Below the pieces are notes generated by a model that saw only the letters and a list, made by a program, of their open reading frames with translations, was not told the origin of the DNA and did not search any database. From NCBI GenBank assembly GCA_017452525.1, contig JAFTMG010000008.1, positions 1 through 64,000 on the forward strand: a DNA stretch of 64,000 nt. Reading direction: 5' to 3'. Position numbers and translations under genes: made by a program. The stretch's first letter is position 1, and each line of letters starts with the position of its first letter. This stretch comes from Clostridia bacterium. Its GTDB lineage: Bacteria; Bacillota; Clostridia; Oscillospirales; CAG-272. Below, piece after piece: positions 24,423 through 32,984 of this stretch.

Positions 24423-25142
24423 TTACTCCAGAATGTTGGTGGTGATGTAGTCCACGCCCCAGGCGATCAGCTGGGTAGCGATGGCGGGATCGTCCACGGT
24501 CCAGCAGTTGAGGAAGATGCCTGCTGCCTTGATCTGCTTGACGTTATCAGCGGTCAGCGCCTTGTAGTTGATGTCCAGATCCAGGTTGTAAGCCTTCAGA
24601 CGGTCGATCAGATCGTCGGTAAAGGTGCTGGTGAGGAACTGTGCGCGCTGCTCGGGATACTTCTCGCGAACGGCAACCATGTTGTCGAAGCAGAAGGAGA
24701 TAAAGATGGTCTGATCCAGATAGCCGAGAGAATCGATGATGTCGCAGATCTCGTAGATGTGCTCCTTATCGAAAGCGTTCTTCAGCTCCAGCACTGCCAC
24801 CTTCTCATACTTCTTGCAGATGCCGATATACTCCTCAAGAGAGGGCATGCGCAGGTCGGTGCGGCCTTTGAGACCGTCCTTGTCGGTCAGGATCAGACCG
24901 CGGAGGGTGTCGTAGGTGGATTCCTCCACGACCATGTTGTCGATGGCAACGCGCTTGGTGGTATCGTCATGGAAGAGGACGTACTTGCCGTCGATGGTCT
25001 GGTGGATATCCGTCTCAATGCCGAAATAGGAACGGTTGCCTGCGGCAACGAAAGCGGCGTTGGTGTTTTCTTTCTCAAGACCGCTGCAGCCACGGTGTGC
25101 TACAAACAGACAGTTCTTTTTGTTTACTTTGATGGTGTTCAT
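24423..25142 (-). CDS. Glycerophosphodiester phosphodiesterase family protein
   Basis: 239 residues, no anchor or signal. GDPD signature: AHRG near residue 16, KENTNAAF, GIETDIH and FHDDTTKR, then VAVLELKNAF, ending NCWTVDDP and ITTNILE, the usual last barrel strands. The ATG at 25142 is chosen since AAGGAG lies 9 bases before it; a nearer ATG at 25148 has too little spacing. Own promoter (25198-25226) and terminator. Likely cytosolic, releasing glycerol 3-phosphate from lipid head-group diesters. Confidence 0.9.
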   Translation of the reverse strand: MNTIKVNKKNCLFVAHRGCSGLEKENTNAAFVAAGNRSYFGIETDIHQTIDGKYVLFHDDTTKRVAIDNMVVEESTYDTLRGLILTDKDGLKGRTDLRMPSLEEYIGICKKYEKVAVLELKNAFDKEHIYEICDIIDSLGYLDQTIFISFCFDNMVAVREKYPEQRAQFLTSTFTDDLIDRLKAYNLDLDINYKALTADNVKQIKAAGIFLNCWTVDDPAIATQLIAWGVDYITTNILE

Positions 25143-25197
25143 GGGCATACACTCCTTACAGTTCAGTATGGTCAGGGATGGACCCCGGTTCAAGTTC

Positions 25198-25226
25198 AGT
25201 ATAGCATTATTTTTTTGGTTTGTAAA
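25198..25226 (-). promoter_or_regulatory. Promoter of the second GDPD gene
   Basis: Minus-strand TTTACA (25226-25221) and TATACT (25203-25198), 17-base spacer. Confidence 0.7.
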
Positions 25227-25252
25227 GGGATTTTCGGAAAAAACCGAAATTT

Positions 25253-25879
25253 TTACTGAGGGATCTCCACGAAGGACATGGTCTTGATGACCACGTCGGT
25301 CAGCGGCTTATCGCTGCCGTCGGTGGCAACGGTCGCGATCTGATTGACCGTTTCAATGCCGCGCCAGACCTTGCCGAAAGCGGCGTAGTCCCCGTCGAGA
25401 TGGGTGGCGGTCTGGTGCATGATGAAGAATTGGGAGGAGGCGGAGTTCATGTCGTTACCGCGACGCGCCATGGAGACCACGCCCACCGTATGGGAGAGGG
25501 GATTGGCAATGCCGTTGGAGGCAAACTCGCCCTTGATCTTGTCGGGGGAGCCGCCCATACCGGTACCCTCGGGGTCACCGCCCTGGATCATGAAGCCGTT
25601 GATGACGCGGTGGAAGATGATGCCGTCGTAGAAGCCCTCGTTGACCAGCTTCTTGAAGTTGGCGACCGTAATGGGCGCGATGTCGGGGTAGAGCTCGATG
25701 ACGATATAGGCACCGCATTCCAGCTCGATCTGAACGTAGTTGGTCTCATGGTCTACCGGCTCCAGTCGCTCGGTGCGGCATTTGGAGAGGTCAAGCACCT
25801 TGGTACTTGCGCCGCCGCATCCGCACAGAAGAGAGGCGAGCAGGACGAGAGAGAGCAGAAGGGAAAGAATTTTTTTCAT
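25253..25879 (-). CDS. Cyclophilin-type peptidyl-prolyl isomerase lipoprotein
   Basis: 208 residues. Signal peptide MKKILSLLLSLVLLASLLCGC with Cys21 as probable lipidation site, then a spacer and a cyclophilin domain (~55-200). Active-site segments: FHRVINGFMIQGGDPEGTGMGG, SMARRGNDMNSASSQFFI, and FGKVWRGIETV. It would speed proline isomerisation of exported proteins on the outer face of the membrane. AAAGGAGT precedes the ATG. Divergent from the AI-2E-type permease. Confidence 0.93.
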   Translation of the reverse strand: MKKILSLLLSLVLLASLLCGCGGASTKVLDLSKCRTERLEPVDHETNYVQIELECGAYIVIELYPDIAPITVANFKKLVNEGFYDGIIFHRVINGFMIQGGDPEGTGMGGSPDKIKGEFASNGIANPLSHTVGVVSMARRGNDMNSASSQFFIMHQTATHLDGDYAAFGKVWRGIETVNQIATVATDGSDKPLTDVVIKTMSFVEIPQ

Positions 25880-25970
25880 AATGGACTCCTTTATTTTTCA
25901 TTTTGGGGCAAAAGCCCTGCGCTTTTGGGATACAATGGTAATAGAAGTATGTGTACGGAGGTGGAATACG

Positions 25971-27080
25971 ATGCAAGAGGAGCGGAGTGGCGAGAGATGG
26001 CAGACGTGGGCGGCGGTGATCTTCGTCATGCTGACGGCGGTGGCGGGCGTGTATCTGCTGTTCCGCTATGCCGCGGGGATCCTGCTGCCCTTTCTGATCG
26101 CGTGGGGCGTGGGGCTGATCATTCATCCTTTTGCCTGCAAGGTCAGCCGGCGGTTGCATCTGCCGCAGAAGCTATGCGCCGCGGTGTTGATGCTTCTCCT
26201 GCTCGGTTGGGTCACGCTCTTTCTCCTTTTTGCAGCCAACCGTCTCCTTGCCGAGGCTCAGCATCTGCTTTTGTGGCTGGAGCGGGAGGGGGCGACGCTG
26301 GGCGAGGGGCTTTCCGCGGCGGTAGAGCGGCTTCGTGCCTTTGCCGCGCGCCTGCCCTTGGTGCGCCGTTTGCAGCGCGTGGAGGGGCTGGAGGAGGTGC
26401 TGGGGCAGGTGGACGAGATGGTGACCGACATGATCCGCGAGGGTTTGAGCGAGCTGAGCCGCCGCATCCCCGAATGGGTGGGGCGCGTGGTGCGGGGCGT
26501 GCCGTCCTTCCTCATCTTCACGGTGGTCACGCTGGTTGCCTGCTTTTATTTCAGCGCCGATCTGGCGACGGTACACCGCGCCATGCAAAGCTTTCTGCCG
26601 CCGCGCTTCGCGCGGCGTCTGCCCGCGTGGCGGGCGCGTATGAAGGAGGTACTGCGGCAATACGCCAGAGCCTATCTTCTGATTCTTGTGATCACTTTTT
26701 TGGAGCTGTACGTGGCGCTGTCGATCCTCGGGGTGGAATACGCCTTTCTGATCGCCGCGCTGACAGCGCTCTTGGATATTCTCCCCGTCCTCGGGGTGGG
26801 TATCGTGCTGATCCCGTGGGCGGCGGTCCTGCTGATCGGCAGGCGGTTCTACGTGGGTGTTGGCTTGCTGATCACCTATGCCGTGGTCATGGCGGTACGG
26901 CAGATCATCGAGCCCCGCGTGGTGTCGGGCTCATTGGGACTGCACCCGTTGCTGACCCTGTTTTGCATGTACGTCGGCTACCGTGTCTTCGGTCTGTTCG
27001 GCATGATGCTGGCGCCCGCCGCCACCATCGTTCTGGCAGGGCGGAGTGCCGATCATTCCTCCTCGGGATCGGGCCCGTAG
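25971..27080 (+). CDS. AI-2E transporter family (PurR/TqsA-like) membrane protein
   Basis: 369 residues with about eight membrane segments: a tight pair near the N-terminus, one more, a long amphipathic region (~95-180), then the C-terminal cluster with ALLDILPVLGVGIVLIPWA and the IIEPRVVSGSLGLHPLLTL motif typical of PF01594. GGAGGTG at 25957-25963 sets the start at 25971. Its last 28 bases overlap the convergent cysK gene. Transport function in this family is poorly defined; some members are sodium/proton antiporters or quorum-signal exporters. Confidence 0.88.
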   Translation: MQEERSGERWQTWAAVIFVMLTAVAGVYLLFRYAAGILLPFLIAWGVGLIIHPFACKVSRRLHLPQKLCAAVLMLLLLGWVTLFLLFAANRLLAEAQHLLLWLEREGATLGEGLSAAVERLRAFAARLPLVRRLQRVEGLEEVLGQVDEMVTDMIREGLSELSRRIPEWVGRVVRGVPSFLIFTVVTLVACFYFSADLATVHRAMQSFLPPRFARRLPAWRARMKEVLRQYARAYLLILVITFLELYVALSILGVEYAFLIAALTALLDILPVLGVGIVLIPWAAVLLIGRRFYVGVGLLITYAVVMAVRQIIEPRVVSGSLGLHPLLTLFCMYVGYRVFGLFGMMLAPAATIVLAGRSADHSSSGSGP

Positions 27081-27997
27081 AGGGGCGTGGACAGATAGCG
27101 GTCGCCCGTGTCGGGCAGGATGACCACGATGGTCTTGCCCTCGTAGGCAGGCTCGCAGGAGAGAACGGTGGCGGCAAACAGCGCCGCACCTGAGCTGATG
27201 CCCACCAGAATTCCTTGTTCACGTGCCAGTGCCTGCGCGGCAACGTATGCCTCCTCCTCGGTAACGGGGAAGACGTCGTCGTAGATCTCTCGGTTGAGCA
27301 AGGAGGGAATGAAGTTGGCGCCGATACCCTGAAGCCCATGAGAGCCTGCCTTGCCGCCCGAGAGCAGGGGAGAACCCGCGGGCTCCACGGCAACGACCTT
27401 GATATCGGGATTCTGCGCCTTGAGATATTCGCCGCATCCCGTCAGCGTGCCGCCGGTGCCCACGCCGGCGATCAGCACGTCCACCTTGCCCTCGGTGTCG
27501 CGCCAGATCTCGGGTCCCGTCGTCTCATAGTGCGCCCGTGCGTTGGCTTCGTTTTCAAACTGACCGGGAATAAAGCTGCCGGGGGTCTGCTTTGCCAGCT
27601 CCTCGGCTTTTTCAATGGCACCCTTCATCCCGCTGTCTCCGGGGGTGAGCACGATCTGCGCGCCGTAGGCGGCAAGCAGAGTGCGGCGCTCCACGCTCAT
27701 GGTATCGGGCATGGTCAGGACCACGCGATAGCCGCGGGAGGTGGCGATGGCGGCAAGTCCGATGCCGGTGTTGCCGCTGGTGGGCTCAATGATGGTGGCG
27801 CCGGGGGCAAGCAGACCCTTCGCCTCGGCATCCTCGATCATATAGAGGGCGGCGCGGTCCTTGGTGCTCCCAGCGGGATTGAGGTATTCCAGCTTACATA
27901 AGATGTTGGCGCCGCCCGCGTGGCGCTCGTTGTAGACGGCGGGGCGGAAGAGCGGCGTGTTGCCGATCAGTTCCTTGATGTCGGAATAGATTTTCAT
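27053..27997 (-). CDS. cysK: Cysteine synthase (O-acetylserine sulfhydrylase)
   Basis: 314 residues, PLP enzyme making cysteine from O-acetylserine and sulfide. Lys46 in PAGSTKDRA is the PLP lysine; TSGNTG (73-78), GQFENEAN, AGVGTGGTLTG and GISSGAAL are the substrate and phosphate loops. TAAGGAG lies about 8 bases before the ATG. It is 21 bases downstream of an MFS gene on the same strand and probably shares its transcript. It overlaps the end of the convergent permease gene by 28 bases, with no terminator between them. Confidence 0.95.
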   Translation of the reverse strand: MKIYSDIKELIGNTPLFRPAVYNERHAGGANILCKLEYLNPAGSTKDRAALYMIEDAEAKGLLAPGATIIEPTSGNTGIGLAAIATSRGYRVVLTMPDTMSVERRTLLAAYGAQIVLTPGDSGMKGAIEKAEELAKQTPGSFIPGQFENEANARAHYETTGPEIWRDTEGKVDVLIAGVGTGGTLTGCGEYLKAQNPDIKVVAVEPAGSPLLSGGKAGSHGLQGIGANFIPSLLNREIYDDVFPVTEEEAYVAAQALAREQGILVGISSGAALFAATVLSCEPAYEGKTIVVILPDTGDRYLSTPLYGPDPEEE

Positions 27998-28018
27998 AAC
28001 GTTATCTCCTTACATGAT

Positions 28019-29308
28019 TCAATGATTATCGGTCGTATTGGCACAGCGGTTTTTGAAGGCGGTCCACTTGCGGCGGGATGCGAAGCAGAGCAGGGTGCTG
28101 AGGAGAGCGAGTGCTACCCAGAGCGTGACTGCCGCTCCCCATCCGCCCCATCCGGCAACATACGCCACAGCATAGGGGGAGAGCGCGCCGCCAAGATAGG
28201 TGATGGCGTTCAGAATACCGACAACGCCGCTGACTCGCCCCGCCTGCTTGAAGGCACCGGGGATCCGCGTGATGAAGATGTGGTTGACTCCGTGCATACA
28301 CCCCGTGATCAGCGCCATGAGGATCACGGTGACCGCGAAGGTAGCGCGGTTGACGCAATTCAGCAGGGGCACGATGATAGCCGCGGAGAGTGCGCAGACG
28401 GCAAACAGCAGCGCGGCACTGACCCCGTCGGAGGGGAGGGCGGCACAGAGCTTCTTTGCCAGCAGGACACACACGATGCAGAAGAGGGGCAGGATCGCCG
28501 TGGTGAGGATCGAAACGGAGGTACCGAGTCCGCCCACCTCGGAAATGAAGTCGGGCATCCACGCGGTGATGCCGTCACGGAGAAGCCCATGGATCAGCAC
28601 GGCGGGGAGCATGATCCAAAGTCCCGAGCGGACGAGGGTCGGCAGGATCGGCTCGGGCTTGCCGGTGGCGGTCCTTGCGTCGGTGGCATCGGGCGGCAGG
28701 GACTGCCCGGCACACAGACGCGGCACGAGCAGGCACCAGAAGCCCAGCGTGATGACGCCGACGGCAACGGGCAGATAAAACGCCAACCGCCATTCGCCGT
28801 CAAAGAGGCGCAGGCAGAGCGGAATGACCAGATAGGTCAGCACAGTGGCGATCTGTGAGGAATTGGATACGGCGACGCAGGTATCAATATATCCTTTCTC
28901 GTCGTAGTTTGCCGAGATGATCCTGCCCAGCGGCGGGCGGATCAGCGATTGGAAAAAGCCGTTGATGCCCCAGACGAGTGCCATCAGGTAGACGGAGGGG
29001 TAGAGCATCGGCATCAACAGATTGCAAAGCACCGCGCCGCCAAGCCCCGCGCAGACCAGGGCGATGGGAGGGAGACGGTCTCCGAGAATGCCGCTGGCAA
29101 ACTGCCCGATGCCGTAGGTGACGGACGCCGCCGAAATGGCGATGCCCAGCTCGGCAACAAGCTCGGGAAGGGTCAGCGCCAGCTCATCCGCAATGGCGAG
29201 CCGAACGGCGATATAATTGATTCTGGTAACGTAGCTTGCGAAATATGCAAGGCAGCAAAAGAATGCCAACAAGCGCAGCCGTGCACGTGTCTTCGATTGC
29301 GTGTTCAT
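28019..29308 (-). CDS. MFS transporter (OPA/GlpT-like pattern)
   Basis: 429 residues, 12 predicted helices. The first loop YVTRINYIAVRLAIADEL and the GQFASGILGDRLPP motif after helix 2 resemble organophosphate or hexuronate type MFS carriers. The start at 29308 (MNTQSK) is preferred over upstream in-frame codons that lie before the promoter. AAGGAG is about 14 bases from the ATG, a loose spacing. Cotranscribed with cysK is likely; a role in uptake of a sulfur or amino acid precursor is possible but unproven. Confidence 0.78.
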   Translation of the reverse strand: MNTQSKTRARLRLLAFFCCLAYFASYVTRINYIAVRLAIADELALTLPELVAELGIAISAASVTYGIGQFASGILGDRLPPIALVCAGLGGAVLCNLLMPMLYPSVYLMALVWGINGFFQSLIRPPLGRIISANYDEKGYIDTCVAVSNSSQIATVLTYLVIPLCLRLFDGEWRLAFYLPVAVGVITLGFWCLLVPRLCAGQSLPPDATDARTATGKPEPILPTLVRSGLWIMLPAVLIHGLLRDGITAWMPDFISEVGGLGTSVSILTTAILPLFCIVCVLLAKKLCAALPSDGVSAALLFAVCALSAAIIVPLLNCVNRATFAVTVILMALITGCMHGVNHIFITRIPGAFKQAGRVSGVVGILNAITYLGGALSPYAVAYVAGWGGWGAAVTLWVALALLSTLLCFASRRKWTAFKNRCANTTDNH

Positions 29309-29342
29309 GGGAAGGGAGAACGCTCCTTTTTGGGATATGAAA

Positions 29343-29371
29343 ATGATATCACTTGTCTGCCTCTTTGTCAA
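29343..29371 (-). promoter_or_regulatory. Promoter of the MFS-cysK unit
   Basis: Minus-strand TTGACA (29371-29366) and TATCAT (29348-29343), 17-base spacer. Confidence 0.75.
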
Positions 29372-29448
29372 GGGATTTGCGCAAAAGCCGCACCGCGGAT
29401 CGGGTGCCGACTCAACCGTCGGTTGCAATGCCTTCGAAAAATGCGTGA

Positions 29449-29477
29449 TTGCTTTTGCCGCGGGACCTTGTTATAAT
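29449..29477 (+). promoter_or_regulatory. Promoter of the XRE regulator gene at 29520
   Basis: TTGCTT (29449-29454) and TATAAT (29472-29477), 17-base spacer. Confidence 0.65.
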
Positions 29478-29519
29478 AGATGCAGATCCGGATCAAAAAG
29501 GAACGAAGAGGTGAATACC

Positions 29520-30584
29520 ATGACACTTGGCGAGAGAATCAAGGATTTGAGAAAGAAAAACGATCTGACGCAGGAGAAGCTGGCAGATTTTCTTTGCGTC
29601 TCATATCAAGCGGTCTCCAAATGGGAATGTGGGCTGTCCTGCCCCGATCTGTCGCTGATCGTGCCGCTCTCCAAGCTGCTGCACGTGACGACCGATGAGC
29701 TGTTGGGAGCGGCACCCGCGGAGGCGGACAGCCGCTACGCGCAGCTGCAGAAGGACTACGACGCCACCTTCCGCACGGGAGACCTGGATGAGAGATTGCG
29801 CATCACCGAGACAGCGGTGCGGGAATATCCGGGAGATATGAAGTGGCTGAACAACTATGCGTGGGATATCTGGTGCGTGGCTGTGGTCGAGCCGGATGAA
29901 GAGTTGTTTCGGCAGCAGCGCGAGCGGGTGATCAAAATGTTTGATACCGTGATTCAGAATACCGAGGACGATCAGGTCAAGGCGCACGCCATTGAGGGGA
30001 TCGTGCAATGTCTTTGCGGCAAGGGCTGTCGGGTGGAGGCGCGGCGGTACGTTGCACTGTTTCCCGAGGCGAAGATCGCGCCGGAGCGCAAGGAGAAGCT
30101 GCTCAGCAACTGTCTGGAGGGGGAAGAGCAGCTGCGTCATAAGCAGAAAAGCTTGGAAAAGAAGCTGGAGGATCTGGTCATGGCACTGCTGTGGGAGAAC
30201 GTGGGTCCGCGGGAAGAGTGTTGCCGCGCGGCGGAAGAGATCCTGCGGATCATGATCCCCGACGGAAATTATTGCCACCACCATCACCGCCTCTGCCACG
30301 TCAAATTCCGTCAGGCAGAGCTGGCGCTTACGGCGGGAGAGGCGGAAAAGGCAGAGCGCCTGCTGGAGGAGTCCGTCCGCCATGCGGAGAAATACGATCT
30401 GATCGACACGGTCTCTCCGGGGGAATATACCTTTACCGCGCCGCTGTTTGACGGATTGACCTACGATTCGGGCAAGTGGTACCGTACCGGTGATGGGAAG
30501 CTGGTCGATGATATCCGTCAGATGTTCCGCAAGCGCAAGCACTTTGCGCCGCTGTGGGAGAAGGAAAAAGAAATTTTCGGCTGA
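29520..30584 (+). CDS. XRE-family regulator with long helical C-terminal region
   Basis: 354 residues. The first ~65 residues are an XRE/Cro helix-turn-helix (LGERIKDLRKKNDLTQEKLADFL, then SYQAVSKWECG). The rest is helical and TPR-like, with paired helices ending in segments such as RIMIPDGNYCHHHHRLC and FDGLTYDSGKW. The same layout occurs in the gene at 40807 and the partial gene at 63595. GAAGAGGTG precedes the ATG at 29520. No adjacent target gene is obvious; it may control the lipoprotein gene downstream (100 bases away, own promoter). Ligand unknown; the His cluster near residue 258 could bind metal. Confidence 0.82.
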   Translation: MTLGERIKDLRKKNDLTQEKLADFLCVSYQAVSKWECGLSCPDLSLIVPLSKLLHVTTDELLGAAPAEADSRYAQLQKDYDATFRTGDLDERLRITETAVREYPGDMKWLNNYAWDIWCVAVVEPDEELFRQQRERVIKMFDTVIQNTEDDQVKAHAIEGIVQCLCGKGCRVEARRYVALFPEAKIAPERKEKLLSNCLEGEEQLRHKQKSLEKKLEDLVMALLWENVGPREECCRAAEEILRIMIPDGNYCHHHHRLCHVKFRQAELALTAGEAEKAERLLEESVRHAEKYDLIDTVSPGEYTFTAPLFDGLTYDSGKWYRTGDGKLVDDIRQMFRKRKHFAPLWEKEKEIFG

Positions 30585-30608
30585 TCGGGGAAAATTCCGT
30601 TTCACCTA

Positions 30609-30637
30609 TTGACAACATTCTCTTGATATGATACAAT
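30609..30637 (+). promoter_or_regulatory. Promoter of the peptidase-like lipoprotein gene
   Basis: TTGACA (30609-30614) and TACAAT (30632-30637), 17-base spacer. Confidence 0.75.
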
Positions 30638-30688
30638 GCAATCAGATGAACGTAAGTTCAAATCAAGGATTGATTGTGGGGGAAACGG

Positions 30689-32044
30689 ATGAAACGCAAA
30701 TATTGGCTGACAGGTATCCTGCTGTGTATCGTTGCCTGCCTGTTCTGCGCCTGCGGGAAAGCGTCAACGGATGGAAGTGAGACTGCTACGTCGATTACAA
30801 CCGCCGCAGAGATGACCTCGACCGTGTCTGAGGAGAGTACCACCGGGACAGTTGCGGTCGAAACGGCGCCCCCGCTGACCGCCGCGGATTTTCCCGAGAT
30901 TGAGGCGAGCCATGAGGAATGGCTTCGGGTCGGTTTGGACGATTATCTGAATAATACAAAGCGGAATTTTGATGCCGCCGCATATTTTGCCGAAAACGGC
31001 TATGGGGTGCTGGCGCTTTACAACGACTGGTTTACATACGATGCAAGGTCTGCCAAAGCCGTCGCCTCCCTCTTCTTCCGCTATGTGATGGAAAACTACG
31101 GCTACGAGGCACTGTTTGATCTTGACCGGCGGATCGAGTATAAGGATGCCTTTCTGAAATCCGTCTCGCCCGAGCTGACCTATCGCAACGATCCCGATGC
31201 CGAACGGATTCTCTCGGGTATGACCTGCGATTCCAATGCCAATTATAAGTATATCATCCGTCTGGAGGGGGCGTCCTACCGTTTTGTGCATATCGATCAT
31301 GAGATCGCGCTGGTCCACCGTATGATCTACAACAATACGGTTGCCGTGGCGCGGCTGAAGGAATATATCCGCTCCATCGAGGGGTATGAAAAGTATTTCG
31401 ACCTCTCGAGGGATCTGAAATACAATGTCCCCCTGCAGGGCGGGGTGTCCTCCACGAACAACAATACAAAGATTATGACCGTCAATGATACCTATGCGAT
31501 GTTGCACGAAACGGTCCATGCCGTCAGTCTCTATTCCAATCAAGAGGCGCTGTGGCTCTCCGAGGGGATGGCGGATTATCTGAGCAAGGGGCATGGCTTT
31601 GACGATCTCGTTGACCAAACGCATTATCTGGCGCTTTTCTCCGTCGAGCAAGGCTTATATGACAGTTATATCGCCGCCGGCGAGCCGAATGCGCTCCGCT
31701 ATCGGGAGATCCACCGCCTGTATACCGAGCGTGGCGGGACCTTTGCCACGCCGGAGGAGGTGGACAACCTGCTGTATACCGATGCCTCCGCCGTCGCGGA
31801 GTTTGCCATGCCCCATGACGAGCGGATCGGCGATGTCTACGAATCGCTTAACGGCAAGTCCTACGAGGGGCAGGGCGGGGAGCTGACCTATAAGCAATCC
31901 GCCTCCTTCGTGCGCTACCTGATCGACCGCTGCGGCATCGGAACGGTGCTCGCCGCCCTGAACGAATATGACCGCATGGAGGAGCTGTTCGGCGCCTCTT
32001 ACGACGAGCTCTATGCCGCGTGGCGGGAGAGTATCGGCGCATAA
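30689..32044 (+). CDS. Gluzincin-type (HExxH) metallopeptidase-like lipoprotein
   Basis: 451 residues. Signal peptide with a lipobox-like LFCAC, Cys22 the probable lipid anchor, then a Ser/Thr-rich spacer to ~60. The zinc site is HETVH (273-277), with Glu292 in LWLSEGMADY as the likely third ligand, the HExxH-x14-E layout of gluzincins. The tail (ELFGASYDELYAAW) is helical and resembles the end of the first gene in the window. GTGGGGG before the ATG at 30689 is a modest ribosome site. Probably a surface protease; substrate unknown and no known M-family is firmly recognised. Confidence 0.8.
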   Translation: MKRKYWLTGILLCIVACLFCACGKASTDGSETATSITTAAEMTSTVSEESTTGTVAVETAPPLTAADFPEIEASHEEWLRVGLDDYLNNTKRNFDAAAYFAENGYGVLALYNDWFTYDARSAKAVASLFFRYVMENYGYEALFDLDRRIEYKDAFLKSVSPELTYRNDPDAERILSGMTCDSNANYKYIIRLEGASYRFVHIDHEIALVHRMIYNNTVAVARLKEYIRSIEGYEKYFDLSRDLKYNVPLQGGVSSTNNNTKIMTVNDTYAMLHETVHAVSLYSNQEALWLSEGMADYLSKGHGFDDLVDQTHYLALFSVEQGLYDSYIAAGEPNALRYREIHRLYTERGGTFATPEEVDNLLYTDASAVAEFAMPHDERIGDVYESLNGKSYEGQGGELTYKQSASFVRYLIDRCGIGTVLAALNEYDRMEELFGASYDELYAAWRESIGA

Positions 32045-32049
32045 AACAA

Positions 32050-32094
32050 AAAAGAAGAGCGCAAGTCCGTGGCGAGGACTTGCGCTCTTCTTTT
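32050..32094. terminator. Bidirectional terminator between the lipoprotein gene and rpsT
   Basis: A 19-base stem, left arm 32050-32068 (starts AAAAGAAGAGCGC) and right arm 32076-32094 (ends CTCTTCTTTT), 7-base loop. It serves both convergent genes. Confidence 0.92.
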
Positions 32095-32103
32095 GGTTGG
32101 CGA

Positions 32104-32367
32104 TTAAGCCATTGCGTTGAGCTTCTTGGTCAGCTGGCTCTTCTTGTGAGCGGCAGCGTTCTTGTGCAGAATGCCGTGAGCAACAGACTGGTCAACTTTC
32201 TTGGTGGCGAAAAGATAAGCTGCCTTTGCTGCTTCCTTATCACCCGAAGCGAGAGCAACATCGTACTTCTTCAGTGCGGTGTGCAGCTGGCTGCGGAAGA
32301 TCTTGTTCTGAAGGGTCTTAACCTGAGTAACTCTGATACGCTTTTTTGCAGATTTGATGTTTGCCAT
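32104..32367 (-). CDS. rpsT: Small ribosomal subunit protein bS20
   Basis: 87 residues, highly basic and helical: MANIKSAKKRI, KTLQNKIFRSQLHTALKKY, and the HKNAAAHKKSQLTKKL tail. Binds 16S rRNA early in 30S assembly. The ATG at 32367 is the conserved MANIKS start, with GGGAGA about 11 bases upstream. Monocistronic with a ~100-base leader from the promoter at 32470-32498. It is divergent from rpoB. Confidence 0.97.
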   Translation of the reverse strand: MANIKSAKKRIRVTQVKTLQNKIFRSQLHTALKKYDVALASGDKEAAKAAYLFATKKVDQSVAHGILHKNAAAHKKSQLTKKLNAMA

Positions 32368-32469
32368 TGATCTACATTCTCCCTGTTTTTGATTTTTTGT
32401 TTGTGGATGTAAACTCCAAACGACGACGCCTGAGAGGGTGCACCGCCGCATTCGTTCATACAGTAATAC

Positions 32470-32498
32470 ATGATACCACACTTTTCCGAAAAATGCAA
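32470..32498 (-). promoter_or_regulatory. Promoter of rpsT
   Basis: Minus-strand TTGCAT (32498-32493) and TATCAT (32475-32470), 17-base spacer. Confidence 0.7.
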
Positions 32499-32702
32499 TA
32501 GTTTTTTGAAAAATATTTGTTTTTTATGTTTTGAGAGTACATAGAAGCGAAAACGTTTGAGCTTTTGTGAAAACTTGACAGATGTGAAGGGGAATGATAT
32601 CCGTTTTTGTGGAGTGATGGGGATCGTTTGCTCTGTTTTTCTTCGGCTTTTGGCAATGTGTTGAAAAACATAAAAAAATCTGTCAAAAAAAGAAAAAAGC
32701 TC

Positions 32703-32731
32703 TTGACAAGCCCGGAATTATTTGCTATAAT
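32703..32731 (+). promoter_or_regulatory. Promoter of rpoBC
   Basis: Full consensus TTGACA (32703-32708) and TATAAT (32726-32731), 17-base spacer. It lies about 250 bases before rpoB, so transcription starts well upstream. Confidence 0.85.
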
Positions 32732-32737
32732 TGTATA

Positions 32738-32984
32738 CTGCATTATAATCGCTTAAAGTGTGCTATTGAGGGCATCAAGGTGTGAAAAAAAGTGCGGTTT
32801 TCGGGCTCTATTATATATAGAATGACGAAAACGGCGACAGGATCGGGCAAAATTCGCCTCGGCTGTAAAGGTCGGCACCTGCCAAACTTTTTCGGGACCC
32901 TCAGCAGACACTTGGCGTTCGTCCTATTCCGCCATACCGTGCAAGGGCGGTGTGATTACAACTTTGAATGGAGTGATTGATTTA
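32738..32984 (+). promoter_or_regulatory. Long 5' leader of rpoB
   Basis: About 247 bases of untranslated leader between the promoter and rpoB. It is GC-rich in its second half. I see no L10-type binding fold and no clear terminator. An open frame of ~53 codons from the ATG at 32822 runs through it without a ribosome site. The 32500-32700 stretch before the promoter is AT-rich with nothing recognisable. Confidence 0.5.

Noticed and set aside
25400..27193. Long alternative frame overlapping the cyclophilin and permease genes
   Set aside because: Runs antisense to one gene and in another frame of the next; no family match and no ribosome site.
32822..32980. Possible leader peptide of about 53 codons in the rpoB leader
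   Set aside because: No ribosome site and no features beyond chance in a GC-rich leader.
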